Below, piece by piece: positions 7,958 through 17,352 of a DNA stretch of 64,000 nucleotides; within the stretch, counting starts at the first letter, position 1; the number at the start of each line of letters is the position of its first letter. This stretch comes from Pasteurella sp049670895 (GTDB lineage Bacteria; Pseudomonadota; Gammaproteobacteria; Enterobacterales; Pasteurellaceae): the NCBI RefSeq assembly GCF_049670895.1, contig NZ_CP187170.1; one strand, written 5' to 3'. A program made the translations under genes and the position numbers. The notes under the pieces are model-generated. The model saw nothing but the letters and a program-made list of their open reading frames with translations, did not search any database and was not told the DNA's origin.

Positions 7958-9364
7958 ATGCTAAAAATTTTTAATACACTATCGAGAGAAAAAGAAATTT
8001 TTAAACCTATTCATGCTAACAAAGTTGGCATGTATGTCTGTGGCATCACGGTTTATGATTTATGCCACGTTGGACATGGTCGAACATTTGTTTGTTTTGA
8101 TGTGATTGCTCGTTATCTCCGTTATTTAGGCTATGAGTTGACTTATGTACGCAATATCACTGATGTTGATGACAAAATTATCAAACGTGCGTTAGAAAAT
8201 AAGGAATCTTGTGATCAATTGGTCGATCGCATGGTGGCGGAAATGTATAAAGACCTTGATGCACTCAATGTATTACGCCCCGATATTGAACCCCGTGCCA
8301 CCCACCATATTCCTGAAATTATCGCCTTAATCGAAAAACTCATTCAGCGTGGGCATGCTTACATAGCAGACAATGGCGATGTGATGTTTGATGTAGAAAG
8401 CTTCCAAGAATATGGCAAACTGTCTCGTCAAAATTTGGAACAACTTCAAGCAGGTGCACGAGTGGAAATCGTCAATGTGAAGAAAAACCCGATGGATTTC
8501 GTGCTTTGGAAAATGTCAAAACCTGAAGAACCAAGCTGGTCATCGCCTTGGGGAGCAGGCAGACCGGGTTGGCATATTGAATGTTCTGCGATGAATTGCA
8601 AAGAATTGGGCGAGCATTTTGATATTCACGGTGGCGGTTCGGATTTAATGTTCCCACACCATGAAAATGAAATCGCACAATCTTGCTGTGCTCATGGTGG
8701 GGCTTATGTCAATTATTGGATTCACTCTGGCATGATTATGGTTGATCATGAAAAAATGTCAAAATCACTGGGCAATTTCTTTACCCTACGTGAAGTGCTC
8801 AATCATTATAATGCAGAAACAATACGTTATTTCTTGCTCACCGCCCATTATCGTAGCCAATTAAATTACAGTGATAAAAATCTCAATTTAGCCCATATTG
8901 CCTTAGAACGCTTGTACACCGCATTGCGAGACACCGATCCGACAGCGAAAGCTTCTGGGGGAGAACAGTACATCGCTGCCTTTAAAGAGGCTATGGATGA
9001 TGACTTTAGCACGCCTAACGCCTTATCTGTGTTATTTGAGATCGCACATGAAGTCAATAGACTTAAAAATGAAGATAAAGAGAAAGCCAATGGACTTGCG
9101 GCGCGTTTACGTGAATTAGCGGATATTTTAGGCTTGCTTTATCAAGCACCTGAAGAGTTTTTACAATCAGGTTTAGACGATGAAGAAGTTAAAATCATTG
9201 AAGCCTTAATTAAACAACGTAATGATGCTCGTGCAGCTAAAGACTGGGCGACTGCCGATGCTGCACGGGATCAACTCAGCAAAATGAAGGTAGTGCTAGA
9301 AGACGGACCAAACGGCACGACATGGCGTAAAGACACAAAAACAGAGGAAAAACAAGAGAAGTAA
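7958..9364 (+). CDS. cysS: Cysteinyl-tRNA synthetase
   Basis: Charges tRNA-Cys with cysteine. 468 residues, near the family norm. The class I signature is HVGH (DLCHVGHGRTFV, residues 34-45) and the KMSKS loop is KMSKSLGN near residue 266. The zinc-binding cysteine at 28 (MYVCGITVYD) and the later C and H ligands around WHIECSAM and HHENEIAQ are present. Divergent from ppiB; a 12-bp stem terminator follows directly after the stop. Confidence 0.98.
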   Translation: MLKIFNTLSREKEIFKPIHANKVGMYVCGITVYDLCHVGHGRTFVCFDVIARYLRYLGYELTYVRNITDVDDKIIKRALENKESCDQLVDRMVAEMYKDLDALNVLRPDIEPRATHHIPEIIALIEKLIQRGHAYIADNGDVMFDVESFQEYGKLSRQNLEQLQAGARVEIVNVKKNPMDFVLWKMSKPEEPSWSSPWGAGRPGWHIECSAMNCKELGEHFDIHGGGSDLMFPHHENEIAQSCCAHGGAYVNYWIHSGMIMVDHEKMSKSLGNFFTLREVLNHYNAETIRYFLLTAHYRSQLNYSDKNLNLAHIALERLYTALRDTDPTAKASGGEQYIAAFKEAMDDDFSTPNALSVLFEIAHEVNRLKNEDKEKANGLAARLRELADILGLLYQAPEEFLQSGLDDEEVKIIEALIKQRNDARAAKDWATADAARDQLSKMKVVLEDGPNGTTWRKDTKTEEKQEK

Positions 9365-9367
9365 CAC

Positions 9368-9398
9368 AAAGGTCTAGTAGAAATACTAGACCTTTTTT
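9368..9398 (+). terminator. cysS terminator
   Basis: 12-bp stem (9368-9379 with 9384-9395) closed by a GAAA tetraloop and followed by T residues. Confidence 0.93.
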
Positions 9399-9441
9399 GT
9401 CAATAGGTGATCTCACAAAATAGAGAAAACAGCCTTATTCG

Positions 9442-11103
9442 CTACAAAAAGCTCCACAGTAAAATGGCTAACAGCTGCGGCGAGACAATCCTCAAGAACA
9501 TCACCAACGGATACACCGTCGCATAAGATAAGGAAGGTGCACCATTGTCCTCTTTAATGGAATTGGCAAATGCAAGTGCGGGTGGATCGGTCATGGAACC
9601 TGCCAATAACCCACAGAGTGTCAAATAGTTCATCTTCGCATATAAACGAGCAATCACCCCAACAATCATCAACGGCACAAAGGTAATAATAATGCCATAG
9701 ACCATCCATTCCATACCATGCCCATTGACCAAGGTATCCACAAAGTTACCGCCCGATTTTAATCCCACCACGGCAAGGAATAAGACAATCCCAATTTCAC
9801 GCAAGGCAAGGTTAGCACTTGGCGGCATAAACCAATACAGTTTTCCAATACTGCCGATACGGGCTAAAATCAACGCCACCACTAATGGACCACCCGCCAA
9901 ACCTAATTTTAACGGCACAGGGAAACTTGGAATATGGAAAGGAATAGAACCGAGCAACACGCCAAGTCCAATCCCGATAAACACAGGTAACATTTGAACT
10001 TGTTGAAGTTTTTGTTGTGCGTTGCCTATCATCGCAATCGCATGTTCTAGCACATCACTGCGACCAACCACATGCAACACGTCACCAAATTGCAAGGTAC
10101 TGTTCGCTGTTGGGACTAGTTCCACCCCCGAACGGTTTAGACGGGAAATTACCACGCCATATTTTTGATGTAATCCTAACGAGCGAATGCGTTTACCAAG
10201 TACTTTTTCATTGGTCACCACAATACGTTCTGAACGAAGATCACCCGCAAAACTGGAAAGTGGCACATCCACTTCTTCGCCAAGCACCAATCGCATTTTA
10301 CGTAACGAAGAAAGCTCCCCCACTAAATGCAATAAATCGCCACATTGAATAATGGTATCCGCCTGTGGTACACAGATATTCTCTTCACGTTTTAAGCGGG
10401 TACACACCACATCTTTTTTGGCATCAAAGCCTGGGATATCCACCAAACGTAACCCGTCTAAATTCGTATTGGTGACTCGCACATTCATTGAGCTAAGACT
10501 TTCTTTATCTTGTCCGCTTGCTTGATTGAAACGTTTCGCTTCTTCATCCACTTTGACACGGAAAAATAAACGGATTAACCACATGGCTAATAAAATCCCA
10601 CAAATCCCAAAAGGATAAGCGATGGCATACGCCATGCCCATATGAGATGTGGTCTGCGACAACCCTAATTCTTCAAGAATCTGCTGCCCCGCCCCTAAAG
10701 AAGGGGTGTTGGTGACCGCACCAGAATAGATACCCAAAATAATATCTAAAGGCACGTCGGCAATTTTATTAATTAACACCACCGAAATGGCACCAATCAA
10801 GACAATTAATGCGGCAAAACCATTTAATTTTAGCCCTGATTGACGTAATGATGAGAAAAAACCCGGCCCCACTTGAATACCGATGGTATACACAAACAAA
10901 ATTAATCCAAATTCTTGGATAAAATGCATGGTGTGAGTATCCAGTTTTAAACCATATTGATTGGTGAAGTGAGCCACAATAATCCCACCAAATAACACAC
11001 CCCCAATACCAAGCCCCACGCCTCTAATCTTCCAATGTCCTATCCACAACCCAATGACAGCAACAAGTGCAAGGAGGCTAATTGTGATCGCAATATCACT
11101 CAT
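9442..11103 (-). CDS. yidE: YidE-type putative transporter (AAE/AspT superfamily)
   Basis: 553-residue inner-membrane protein of the same length as E. coli YidE and very similar throughout. It has an N-terminal block of about five membrane helices, a central cytosolic part with two TrkA-C (RCK-C) domains (residues about 190-370, each containing a LxxGDxLHxVG motif), and a second helical block. The AspT-like 'NTPSLGAGQQIL' and 'TDPPALAFANS' repeats mark the duplicated membrane domains. The substrate is unknown in this subfamily; the regulatory domains suggest ligand-gated exchange or efflux. Monocistronic, divergent from the ABC gene. Confidence 0.92.
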   Translation of the reverse strand: MSDIAITISLLALVAVIGLWIGHWKIRGVGLGIGGVLFGGIIVAHFTNQYGLKLDTHTMHFIQEFGLILFVYTIGIQVGPGFFSSLRQSGLKLNGFAALIVLIGAISVVLINKIADVPLDIILGIYSGAVTNTPSLGAGQQILEELGLSQTTSHMGMAYAIAYPFGICGILLAMWLIRLFFRVKVDEEAKRFNQASGQDKESLSSMNVRVTNTNLDGLRLVDIPGFDAKKDVVCTRLKREENICVPQADTIIQCGDLLHLVGELSSLRKMRLVLGEEVDVPLSSFAGDLRSERIVVTNEKVLGKRIRSLGLHQKYGVVISRLNRSGVELVPTANSTLQFGDVLHVVGRSDVLEHAIAMIGNAQQKLQQVQMLPVFIGIGLGVLLGSIPFHIPSFPVPLKLGLAGGPLVVALILARIGSIGKLYWFMPPSANLALREIGIVLFLAVVGLKSGGNFVDTLVNGHGMEWMVYGIIITFVPLMIVGVIARLYAKMNYLTLCGLLAGSMTDPPALAFANSIKEDNGAPSLSYATVYPLVMFLRIVSPQLLAILLWSFL

Positions 11104-11261
11104 AATTGACCTCTACGTCCATTTTAAATTGACAAAATAGACTTGGATTATAGCAACCTAAAAAATGAAAAACTTTAACCTTAATCATATTTTTTCTTGC
11201 TTGATAACAAAAAATCTTGAAGAATACAGCCTTACTTTTCACCTTTATTATTGGAAGCCTC

Positions 11262-13019
11262 ATGAATTGGTTACAAGAATTATTAGATTCATTCTTTTGG
11301 ATAGTGAAAACATTAGCTATCACCGCAGTGGTCTTTCCACTGATGCTTTATCTCCTTTCAAAAACTACCCGTTGGGCACATCAATTTTGTTTACTTGCCG
11401 AAGAATATTTAAATCCAAAACGTAGCCTGTCCCCCCTGATTAATTTCACCATTATTGTTTTTTTCAATTTATTATCGGTACGTACAGGGATTTTATTTTC
11501 TAACTGGTATAACGCCATGTATAAAGCCTTGCAAGAAATGAATGGAGAGGCTTTTTGGCAACAAATGGCAGTGTTTGCCGTGATCGCCACCATCAGCGTA
11601 AGCAATGCGTTACTCACCTATTATTTAAGTAAGCGTTTTGTCATTCAATGGCGTACATGGCTCAATGAAAAAATGCTCAACCAGTGGACCAAAAACCAAG
11701 CCTACTACAAAACCCAATATTTAGGTGAACAGTTAGATAACCCCGATCAACGTATCCAACAAGATATCAACGCCTTTGTCTCCAGTTCTTTAGATTTTGC
11801 CACAGGCTTAATTGCCTCCGTGGTCTCCATTTTTGCGTTTACCCTGATTTTATGGAAACTGTCTGGGCCGATGAGCATTGGCAGTGTCGAAATTCCCCAT
11901 GCCATGGTCTTTTTAGTCTTTATTTATGTGTTAATCACCAGTATTTTCGCCTTTAAATTAGGTCGTCCACTGATTAAATTAAATTTCGACAACGAACGCC
12001 TAAATGCGAATTACCGTTATTCCTTAATTCGCTTAAAAGAATATGCTGAAAGTATTGCCTTTTATCGTGGCGAAAAAATGGAAAAAAATCTGTTACTCAA
12101 ACAGTTTGATAAAGTGATCGATAACCTCTGGGCAATAGTCTTCCGCACCCTAAAACTCTCTGGCTTCAACTTAGTGGTGTCTCAAGTGTCGGTTATTTTC
12201 CCGTTTCTGATTCAAGCGGTTCGTTATTTTAATCATCAAATCAGCTTGGGCGATTTAATTCAAACTAGCGATGCATTCGGACGGGTGCAATCAGCCCTAT
12301 CCTTCTTCCGTAACTCTTATGATGAATTTACCGCCTATCGTGCCGTGTTAGATCGTTTAACGGGCTTCCACACCGCAATCAACAACGCAAACCAACCCTC
12401 TAATTTGCGTTTTCATCACAGTGATCATGCTATTCGTTTTGATAAATTAACCGTCACAACACCAGATGGTCAGCCCCTCATTCAAGGCTTAGATTTCACC
12501 TTGCCTGCGGGAAGTGCATTATTAATTCAAGGCAATTCGGGGGCGGGGAAAACCACTTTATTACGCACCCTTGCAGGCTTATGGTCTTATGCCAGTGGGG
12601 AAATTACCTGCCCAACACAAAATACCTTGTTCCTTTCACAACGCCCTTATTTACCCCAAGGTCGCTTGATTGATGCCCTTTATTATCCTGAACTTGCCCC
12701 AAAAAATGTGGATATGCAAAGTGCGGTGGCTATTTTACAAAAAGTACAATTAGGGCATTTAAGCGAAAAATTAGAACAAGAACAGGATTGGACACGTGTC
12801 CTTTCATTAGGTGAACAGCAACGTCTCTCCTTTGCACGGGTGCTTTTACAAAAACCAGTGGTGGCCTATTTAGATGAAGCCACTGCTAGTATGGACGAAG
12901 GTCTAGAAGATGCCATGTATCGCTTACTGAAAACAGAATTGCCGAATATGACCATTATTAGCGTCGGGCATCGTTCAACCTTACTTTGCCACCACCAACA
13001 TTGTTTAAAAATCGAGTAA
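11262..13019 (+). CDS. ABC transporter with SbmA/BacA-like membrane domain fused to ATPase (YddA type)
   Basis: Single-chain half transporter: an N-terminal SbmA/BacA-like membrane domain (about six helices, residues 1-330 of the 585) followed by a nucleotide-binding domain. Walker A is GNSGAGKTT, the signature is LSLGEQQRLSF and Walker B is VVAYLDEATASMD, so ATP hydrolysis should be intact. The frame is open from 11217, but the ATG at 11262 (MNWLQELL) has GGAAG 6 bases upstream and was preferred. Relatives include E. coli YddA and vitamin B12/peptide importers; the substrate is not deducible. An uptake sequence is inside the gene at 12719. Confidence 0.88.
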   Translation: MNWLQELLDSFFWIVKTLAITAVVFPLMLYLLSKTTRWAHQFCLLAEEYLNPKRSLSPLINFTIIVFFNLLSVRTGILFSNWYNAMYKALQEMNGEAFWQQMAVFAVIATISVSNALLTYYLSKRFVIQWRTWLNEKMLNQWTKNQAYYKTQYLGEQLDNPDQRIQQDINAFVSSSLDFATGLIASVVSIFAFTLILWKLSGPMSIGSVEIPHAMVFLVFIYVLITSIFAFKLGRPLIKLNFDNERLNANYRYSLIRLKEYAESIAFYRGEKMEKNLLLKQFDKVIDNLWAIVFRTLKLSGFNLVVSQVSVIFPFLIQAVRYFNHQISLGDLIQTSDAFGRVQSALSFFRNSYDEFTAYRAVLDRLTGFHTAINNANQPSNLRFHHSDHAIRFDKLTVTTPDGQPLIQGLDFTLPAGSALLIQGNSGAGKTTLLRTLAGLWSYASGEITCPTQNTLFLSQRPYLPQGRLIDALYYPELAPKNVDMQSAVAILQKVQLGHLSEKLEQEQDWTRVLSLGEQQRLSFARVLLQKPVVAYLDEATASMDEGLEDAMYRLLKTELPNMTIISVGHRSTLLCHHQHCLKIE

Positions 13020-13027
13020 TCATACTT

Positions 13028-13053
13028 GGGCACTGAATCCTTACTCAGTGCCC
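13028..13053 (+). terminator. Probable terminator after the ABC gene
   Basis: 9-bp perfect stem GGGCACTGA/TCAGTGCCC (13028-13036 with 13045-13053). The following T tract is weak (TCAAAATTTTC), so termination may be partial. Confidence 0.6.
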
Positions 13054-13171
13054 TCAAAATTTTCAAAAAAACCACCGCACTTTTCCCCGATTTATCAAAA
13101 AGCAACTTTCTAAAGCCCTGCATTATTGCTAAAATTCCACCAATTTTTTGATCATGACAACAAGGTTTACT

Positions 13172-13726
13172 ATGTTTAAAAAACTGATTTTCACCAGCCT
13201 AGTATTTTTGTTAACGGGCTGCTTATCCACTGACAATCCCCCCGCCTTGCCTGCTGAATTTGCCAATTTAGATTATGAACTGTCTAACGAAGATGCACAG
13301 CGTTGGGCAATCGCCAGTGCACAAGCCGAACAATGCATTTACCCGAATTTAACGCGTATTCAACGTGAACATTTTTCAAAAGAAGATGCCTATATTCATT
13401 CTCAATATGTGTTTTTCTATCCATTGGAAGAGATTATCGGCAGTGAATATGTCAAAATGATCCAAGCAGATGAGAAATCTATGGGGTATGCCACCTATCA
13501 ATATAAAAAATTCAAAACGAAAGATGTCTCGCCTCTCAAACCTGAACAATGTGCCATTTTACGTACTCAAGCACGTGATGATTTAGCGGTGGTGAAAGGG
13601 CAATATAAAAGTGGCATGATCGAAGAAAATGCGAAAAAAGATGGGAAAAATCCCGATGGCGTTGCGACTTCCGAAAATAAATTTTTCTTTGATATCATCA
13701 AATGGGGTGCTACCCTCCTTTTATAA
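13172..13726 (+). CDS. Predicted lipoprotein, Pasteurellaceae-type
   Basis: 184-residue protein with a lipoprotein signal: basic start MFKK, hydrophobic LIFTSLVFLLTG, lipobox LTGC, and serine-rich CLSTDNPP after the cysteine. The ATG at 13172 was chosen over the upstream ATG at 13148 because AAGG lies about 6 bases before it and the signal peptide becomes normal. Two further cysteines (in EQCIYP and EQCAIL) could form a disulfide. It resembles uncharacterised lipoproteins seen in this family (I associate them with DUF5358, not verified). Monocistronic. Confidence 0.75.
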   Translation: MFKKLIFTSLVFLLTGCLSTDNPPALPAEFANLDYELSNEDAQRWAIASAQAEQCIYPNLTRIQREHFSKEDAYIHSQYVFFYPLEEIIGSEYVKMIQADEKSMGYATYQYKKFKTKDVSPLKPEQCAILRTQARDDLAVVKGQYKSGMIEENAKKDGKNPDGVATSENKFFFDIIKWGATLLL

Positions 13727-13924
13727 TCCGACACCTGCCGTCTGTTCATATCAGGCACATATCGTTTAAAGATTCAACAAGCAAGATTCGCATTTGTTCC
13801 GCAATCGATTACAAAAGTGACCAAGCTCAAATAATTTCAGTTTGGTCATTTTCATTCTTAGGTTTTTCCGCTAGTCTAACACAAGTTAAACCAGATAATT
13901 TTTTATAAAAATTAAGGAGAATTT

Positions 13925-15580
13925 ATGACAATTTTCACTCTCGCTCAAAATTGGTTAGCACAAGATCCTGATGCTCAAACCCGTGCTGAATTAGAACAAC
14001 TCATTCATGCGGCACAAGCGGGGGACGAAGCCGCCAAAACGGAACTCACAAGCCGTTTTGATGGACGTTTACAATTCGGTACCGCAGGGTTAAGAGGGCG
14101 TTTGCAAGCAGGCCCTATGGGGATGAACCGAGTGCTGGTTGCACAAGCCGCTGGTGGTTTAGCTAAATATTTAAAAGATTATGATCAAAACCCATCTATT
14201 GTGATCGGTTACGATGGGCGTAAAAATTCTGATGTTTTTGCACGTGATACGGCAGAAATCATGGCGGGGGCAGGCATTAAAACCTATTTATTGCCACGTA
14301 AACTGCCGACGCCCGTCTTAGCTTATGCCATTAATTATTTTGACACCAGTGCGGGTGTCATGGTCACGGCTAGCCACAACCCTCCTGAAGATAACGGCTA
14401 TAAAGTGTATTTAGGCAAAGCCAATGGTGGTGGGCAAATTGTTTCACCTGCCGACAAAGACATTGCGAAATTAATTGATCAAGTTGCGGCAGGATCCATT
14501 GCAGATTTACCACGCAGTGAAGACTATCAAGTTTTAGATGATGACGTTGTGGAAGCTTATATTGCGAAAACCGCCACTTTGGCAAAAGAACCCAAAACAG
14601 ACATCAATTATGTTTACACGGCAATGCACGGGGTGGGCTATGAAGTGTTAAGTAAAACCTTGGAAAAAGCAGGCTTGCCACAACCGCATGTTGTTGCTGC
14701 CCAAGTGTGGCCAGACGGGCATTTCCCAACAGTTAACTTTCCAAATCCTGAAGAAAAAGGGGCATTAGATTTAGCCATTCAATTGGCAAAAGCCAAAAAT
14801 GCAGAATTTATTATTGCTAACGACCCTGATGCAGACCGTTTAGCGGTGGCAGTACCCGATGCAAAAGGCAATTGGAAAACGTTACACGGGAATGTGGTGG
14901 GCTGTTTCTTAGGTTGGTATTTAGCTCAACAATATCAAGCACAAGGTCAAAAAGGCGTCTTCGCTTGCTCGCTTGTGTCTTCCCCTGCATTGGCTGAAAT
15001 TGCGAAGAAATATGGGTTTGATTCTGAAGAAACCCTCACGGGCTTTAAATATATCGGTAAAGTCAAGGGGCTATTGTTTGGCTTTGAAGAAGCACTCGGC
15101 TACTTAGTGGATCCCGATAAAGTGCGTGATAAAGATGGTATTTCAGCGGCAATCACCTTCCTTGATTTAGTCTGCCATTTGAAAAAACAAGGCAAAACCT
15201 TAGCGGATTATGCAGAAGCATTTACCCAAACCTTTGGGGCTTATGTGAGTGGTCAAATTTCCATTCGTGTGGAAGATTTATCTGAAATCGGTAAATTAAT
15301 GACCGCACTTCGTAATAACCCACCAAGCGAAATCGGTGGATTTAGCGTGGCACAATTCTTAGATCATACCAAAACGGATCGTCAAAGCGATATTTTGGTC
15401 TTTGTCCTTGAAAATGGTAGCCGTTTAATCGCTCGTCCATCGGGCACTGAGCCGAAAATTAAATTCTATTTAGATGCAAAAGGAAAAGATCCGCAAGATG
15501 CCGATCAAGTGTTAGCACAATTTGATGAAAGTGTCCGCCAACTTTTACGCCAAGAGGCATTTGGTAAACAAAATTGCTAA
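13925..15580 (+). CDS. Phospho-sugar mutase (phosphoglucomutase/phosphomannomutase family)
   Basis: 551-residue alpha-D-phosphohexomutase that moves phosphate between C1 and C6 (or C5) of a sugar phosphate in the cytosol. The phosphoserine loop is TASHNPPEDNGYK (near residue 145), the magnesium loop is DPDADR (near 302), the sugar-binding loop is GFEEALGY (near 385) and the phosphate-binding loop is RPSGTEPK (near 505). The N-terminal GTAGLRGR and the length place it with the long PGM2-like/YhxB branch, whose members include phosphoglucomutases and phosphopentomutases, so exact substrate is open. Start supported by AAGGAGAATTT. Confidence 0.9.
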   Translation: MTIFTLAQNWLAQDPDAQTRAELEQLIHAAQAGDEAAKTELTSRFDGRLQFGTAGLRGRLQAGPMGMNRVLVAQAAGGLAKYLKDYDQNPSIVIGYDGRKNSDVFARDTAEIMAGAGIKTYLLPRKLPTPVLAYAINYFDTSAGVMVTASHNPPEDNGYKVYLGKANGGGQIVSPADKDIAKLIDQVAAGSIADLPRSEDYQVLDDDVVEAYIAKTATLAKEPKTDINYVYTAMHGVGYEVLSKTLEKAGLPQPHVVAAQVWPDGHFPTVNFPNPEEKGALDLAIQLAKAKNAEFIIANDPDADRLAVAVPDAKGNWKTLHGNVVGCFLGWYLAQQYQAQGQKGVFACSLVSSPALAEIAKKYGFDSEETLTGFKYIGKVKGLLFGFEEALGYLVDPDKVRDKDGISAAITFLDLVCHLKKQGKTLADYAEAFTQTFGAYVSGQISIRVEDLSEIGKLMTALRNNPPSEIGGFSVAQFLDHTKTDRQSDILVFVLENGSRLIARPSGTEPKIKFYLDAKGKDPQDADQVLAQFDESVRQLLRQEAFGKQNC

Positions 15581-15620
15581 TCTCAATGAGCCATATAAAT
15601 GAAAGACACGTTTAGCAAAT

Positions 15621-15650
15621 AGAGGGGGCATCGTCCCCTCTTTCTGTTTT
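15621..15650 (+). terminator. Phosphomutase-gene terminator
   Basis: Stem AGAGGGG/CCCCTCT (15621-15627 with 15635-15641), 7-base loop, followed by a T-rich run. Confidence 0.75.
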
Positions 15651-15673
15651 CATGTTATGTGGTGTGCGATCAA

Positions 15674-15719
15674 AAAGTGCGGTGGATTTTCAAAACGTTT
15701 TGGAAAACCACCGCACTTT
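15674..15719. terminator. Paired uptake sequences forming a bidirectional hairpin
   Basis: Two uptake sequences face each other: AAAGTGCGGTGG (15674-15685) pairs with CCACCGCACTTT (15708-15719), and inner TTTTC/GAAAA bases can extend the stem. Located between the convergent phosphomutase and carbonic anhydrase genes, as is common for uptake-sequence dyads acting as terminators. Confidence 0.8.
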
Positions 15720-15815
15720 ATCACTTTTGTTTGAACACTCACGAGATGCTCTCGTTTTCCAGAAGAACCACTTGATGCGTAATGCTTCAAGGCTTCTGCC
15801 ACGCAGGTAAAGAGA

Positions 15816-16574
15816 TTACTTCACAATAACACGAGCATTAATCGGTTGAATAGGACGATTATTATGACCGTGCATTAATGTAGAAAAGGCGTTAACTTGT
15901 GGCTGGCTAATAGTGTCATAATGTTTTAAGACCAACCAACTGACCCCTTCGGAACAAGGTGGCGTGGTTAATGAGCCACTAAAACGATAATAATCACGTT
16001 TTTTCGGTATCAATTTGGCAGGGTTAAAAGCCGTCGTTAAGCGGTATTTTTCGCCCGTTTTTTGTGGAAGATGTTGCCAAATAGGGGCTAACCGTTTGTT
16101 TTCGCCCGATAAGGTATATAACACACCAAGCACAGCAAGGTTGCCCTCTTTATCAGCATGAACAAAATGGGCTTCCATTGGGAAGGATTTACCCCGAATC
16201 AAGTTTTCACTCGGTACATGGAAATGGAATTGCTTCAATGCATAGGTTCTGCCGTTCAATTGCAGGGTGTTGTGATCATCTTGGAAATCCACCTGAATGG
16301 TGTGTCCGTTATTCACAATGTTCACATCAGAAGGGTGATAATCTAACTTAAGTGGGGGTAAATTGCCTTCAATGGCATTCACAATATTAATCGGGGTTTG
16401 GTTTTTTCCTTCACCACACATCGCAAATTTGGGGGAAAGTGATGCCCAATGCTCGGGGGCTTCATGCCCTGTATAACCCCAATGGGTGTGCTTGTCTTGC
16501 GAATTAACACCTTGCTGGCAAGCGGTGAGTGCCAGTGTGCTTAATGTGAAGACAACGAGTTTTGACATTTTCAT
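15816..16574 (-). CDS. cah: Alpha-carbonic anhydrase, predicted lipoprotein
   Basis: Hydrates carbon dioxide to bicarbonate in the cell envelope. 252 residues; the three zinc histidines are visible as FHFH (HFHVPSEN) and MEAHFVH, and the C-terminal SGSLTTPPCSEGV motif is typical of alpha-class enzymes, as is the GKNQTPINI stretch. The signal sequence ends in the lipobox LTAC followed by QQ, so it is probably lipid-anchored rather than freely periplasmic. AAGGAGTTAGT before the ATG fixes the start. Downstream of the bio operon on the same strand with a weak terminator between; bicarbonate also feeds BioD and fatty acid synthesis, but a link is inference. Confidence 0.95.
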   Translation of the reverse strand: MKMSKLVVFTLSTLALTACQQGVNSQDKHTHWGYTGHEAPEHWASLSPKFAMCGEGKNQTPINIVNAIEGNLPPLKLDYHPSDVNIVNNGHTIQVDFQDDHNTLQLNGRTYALKQFHFHVPSENLIRGKSFPMEAHFVHADKEGNLAVLGVLYTLSGENKRLAPIWQHLPQKTGEKYRLTTAFNPAKLIPKKRDYYRFSGSLTTPPCSEGVSWLVLKHYDTISQPQVNAFSTLMHGHNNRPIQPINARVIVK

Positions 16575-16588
16575 ACTAACTCCTTATT

Positions 16589-16614
16589 CAAAAAAAGAGA
16601 TTGCTGCGAGCAGC
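16589..16614 (-). terminator. Possible bio operon terminator
   Basis: On the minus strand a short stem GCTG/CAGC with CTCG loop is followed by ATCTC and seven T residues, 90 bases after bioD and just before cah. The stem is short, so read-through into cah is possible. Confidence 0.4.
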
Positions 16615-16701
16615 CTAAACGCCTGATGTCTTAACAAGAGACATGCCCATCTTAGGGAAAAGCACACACCATTTCAAGTGCCATTCATGCCCATCCCTTG
16701 A

Positions 16702-17343
16702 CTAAAAAGCGATAAAATCCAATACCTCAAATGCACTTTCAGGGTGATGTTTAGCTAAATACTGGCGTAAAAAATGCTGGGTTTCTTGGCTAATTAAGGC
16801 ATCGGCTGGAGGATATAAATTATAAATCACCGCATGAATGCGGATGCCTTGGCTTTGGCAAGCCTGTAAACTGAGCAAAGTATGATTAATGCTCCCCAGC
16901 TTGCCTGAAGTGACTAAAATCACGGGATACTGTTGCTGACGAATATAATCCAGCGTGGTTTCCTCCCCATGGTAAGGCACACAAAGCCCCCCAGCCCCTT
17001 CAAGTAATACATAATCGTATTTTTCACTCAGAAGTGCGGTGCATTTTTCAATTTTTTCACGCTCAATAGTACGTTGTGCTAATTTCGCGGCTAAGTGGGG
17101 CGAACAAGGATAATCAAACACATAAGGACAAGTGATGCCTTGTTTATCTTCTTCGGTCAACGGAATACCTTGTATTTTGCGGTGAGTCAGCAAATCTTCG
17201 GCAATACCTTGGCAACCCGTTTGGATCATTTTTTGCGTGATCACTTTCGCCCCTTGTTGCATCAGCTTTTTGGCATACCAACCTGTGGCAATGGTTTTGC
17301 CAATGTCCGTATCAATCCCACTGATAAAAAAAACCTGTGCCAT
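16702..17343 (-). CDS. bioD: Dethiobiotin synthetase
   Basis: Closes the ureido ring of dethiobiotin from diaminopelargonate, bicarbonate and ATP. 213 residues with the P-loop variant GIDTDIGKT (residues 8-16), catalytic lysine in TQKMIQTG, and the LEGAGGLCVPY motif near residue 114. Last gene of bioA-F-G-C-D; it starts 9 bases after bioC. An uptake sequence at 17032 lies inside. Confidence 0.96.
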   Translation of the reverse strand: MAQVFFISGIDTDIGKTIATGWYAKKLMQQGAKVITQKMIQTGCQGIAEDLLTHRKIQGIPLTEEDKQGITCPYVFDYPCSPHLAAKLAQRTIEREKIEKCTALLSEKYDYVLLEGAGGLCVPYHGEETTLDYIRQQQYPVILVTSGKLGSINHTLLSLQACQSQGIRIHAVIYNLYPPADALISQETQHFLRQYLAKHHPESAFEVLDFIAF

Positions 17344-17352
17344 ATTATTTCC